The notes under the pieces are model-generated. The model was not told the origin of the DNA. It saw only the letters and a program-made list of their open reading frames with translations, and ran no database searches. Source: Pseudomonadota bacterium (lineage in GTDB: Bacteria > Pseudomonadota > Alphaproteobacteria > Rhizobiales > Xanthobacteraceae). From it: a DNA stretch of 6,103 nt. The position numbers and the translations under genes were made by a program. This document shows, one piece after another, positions 5,490-6,103 of the stretch. The stretch's first letter is position 1. Every line of letters starts with the position of its first letter. The stretch spans positions 1 to 6,103 of the forward strand of contig JAEYVN010000480.1 of assembly GCA_023431725.1 (NCBI GenBank), given 5' to 3'.

Positions 5490-6103
5490 TGCTGAAGGTT
5501 GAAGGCCTGCAGGCCAGCTACGGACGCAGCCAGGTGCTGTTCGATATCGACCTCGAAGTGGGCGAGGGCGAGATCGTCACGCTGCTCGGCCGCAACGGCA
5601 TGGGCAAGACCACGACGATCCGCTCGGTGATGGGGCTGACGCCACCCGGCGGCGGCAGTGTTGCCTTTCTCGGGCAGCCGATTGCCGGGCGAACGCCGGA
5701 GGCGATCGCGCGTGGCGGCATCGGTCTCGTACCGGAAGGCCGGCAGGTGTTTCCGCTGCTGACGGTGTACGAAAATCTCGTCGCCACCGCCTCGAACCGG
5801 CTGAAGCGCAAGAATCCGTGGACGCTGGAGGAAGTGTTCAAGCTGTTCCCGCGTTTGCAGGAGCGCCGCAATCAATATGCGCGCACCCTGTCGGGCGGCG
5901 AGCAGCAGATGCTGGCGGGCGGCCGCGCGCTGATGACCAATCCGCAATTGCTGATCCTCGATGAGGCGACCGAAGGCCTTGCGCCTGTGATCCGTGCCGA
6001 GATCTGGAGTTGCATCTCGCTCCTGAAATCGCGCGGCCAGTCGATCCTGATCGTCGACAAGAATCTGTCGGTGCTGAAGCGGATCGCCGACCGGCATTTC
6101 GTC
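5489..6103 (+). CDS. livF: ABC transporter ATP-binding protein, LivF family (3' partial)
   Basis: Second ATPase subunit. The frame stays open to the window edge, giving 205 residues; the family usually runs to about 235-240, so roughly 30 to 35 residues are missing. Motifs seen are Walker A GRNGMGKTT (residues 34-42), GLVPEGRQVFPLLTVYENL in the Q-loop region, signature LSGGEQQ (134-140) and Walker B LLILDEA (154-160) with E159. GRNGMGKTT and VPEGRQVFP are typical LivF wording. Two positions depart from the textbook form. DEAT replaces the usual DEPS or DEPT. The H-loop region reads IVDKNLSVL, putting lysine (K191) where most ABC ATPases have histidine and many LivF proteins have glutamine. 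ATG 5489 overlaps the livG stop by one base, with GAGGG at 5475-5479 nine bases upstream. GTG 5486, one codon earlier, is an equally possible start. Confidence 0.93.
   Translation, partial: MLKVEGLQASYGRSQVLFDIDLEVGEGEIVTLLGRNGMGKTTTIRSVMGLTPPGGGSVAFLGQPIAGRTPEAIARGGIGLVPEGRQVFPLLTVYENLVATASNRLKRKNPWTLEEVFKLFPRLQERRNQYARTLSGGEQQMLAGGRALMTNPQLLILDEATEGLAPVIRAEIWSCISLLKSRGQSILIVDKNLSVLKRIADRHFV

Overview
The window reads as part of one plus-strand operon from a high-G+C proteobacterium, most likely an alphaproteobacterium of the Hyphomicrobiales (Bradyrhizobium/Rhodopseudomonas/Afipia-like). This placement rests on codon use, the style of the Liv-type proteins and the tight gene packing. It is an inference from composition and recalled family resemblance, not from a phylogenetic marker. 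All seven genes lie on the plus strand, and both the first and the last are cut by the window edges.

Layout: (1) 1-580, the C-terminal half of a periplasmic substrate-binding protein (SBP1); (2) 577-1485, a cytoplasmic metallo-beta-lactamase-fold hydrolase whose GTG start overlaps the SBP1 stop; (3) 1537-2712, a complete second substrate-binding protein (SBP2) with a signal peptide, about 65% identical to the visible part of SBP1; (4) 2713-2814, a 102-base gap holding a strong imperfect hairpin and a possible six-codon minicistron; (5) 2815-3729 livH-type permease; (6) 3716-4744 livM-type permease; (7) 4737-5489 livG-type ATPase; (8) 5489 to the window end, a livF-type ATPase without its last few dozen residues. 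The four membrane and ATPase genes overlap one another by 14, 8 and 1 bases.

Together LivH, LivM, LivG and LivF form a complete HAAT-family (branched-chain amino acid type) ABC importer. Two paralogous binding proteins could feed the same importer with related ligands. Both binding proteins resemble, from memory, the 'Nba-like' type I periplasmic-binding group, which is associated with uptake of aromatic acids such as 2-nitrobenzoate. An organic acid is therefore at least as plausible a ligand as an amino acid. The hydrolase between the binding proteins may act on the imported compound or a derivative. That link is inference from gene order.

I see no mobile element, CRISPR array, tRNA, rRNA or recognisable promoter. 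The main points of interest are the SBP-hydrolase-SBP arrangement, the hairpin and minicistron before livH, the non-canonical H-loop of the LivF ATPase, and a 30-base exact direct repeat inside the two SBP genes. None of these amounts to a clearly new biological system.
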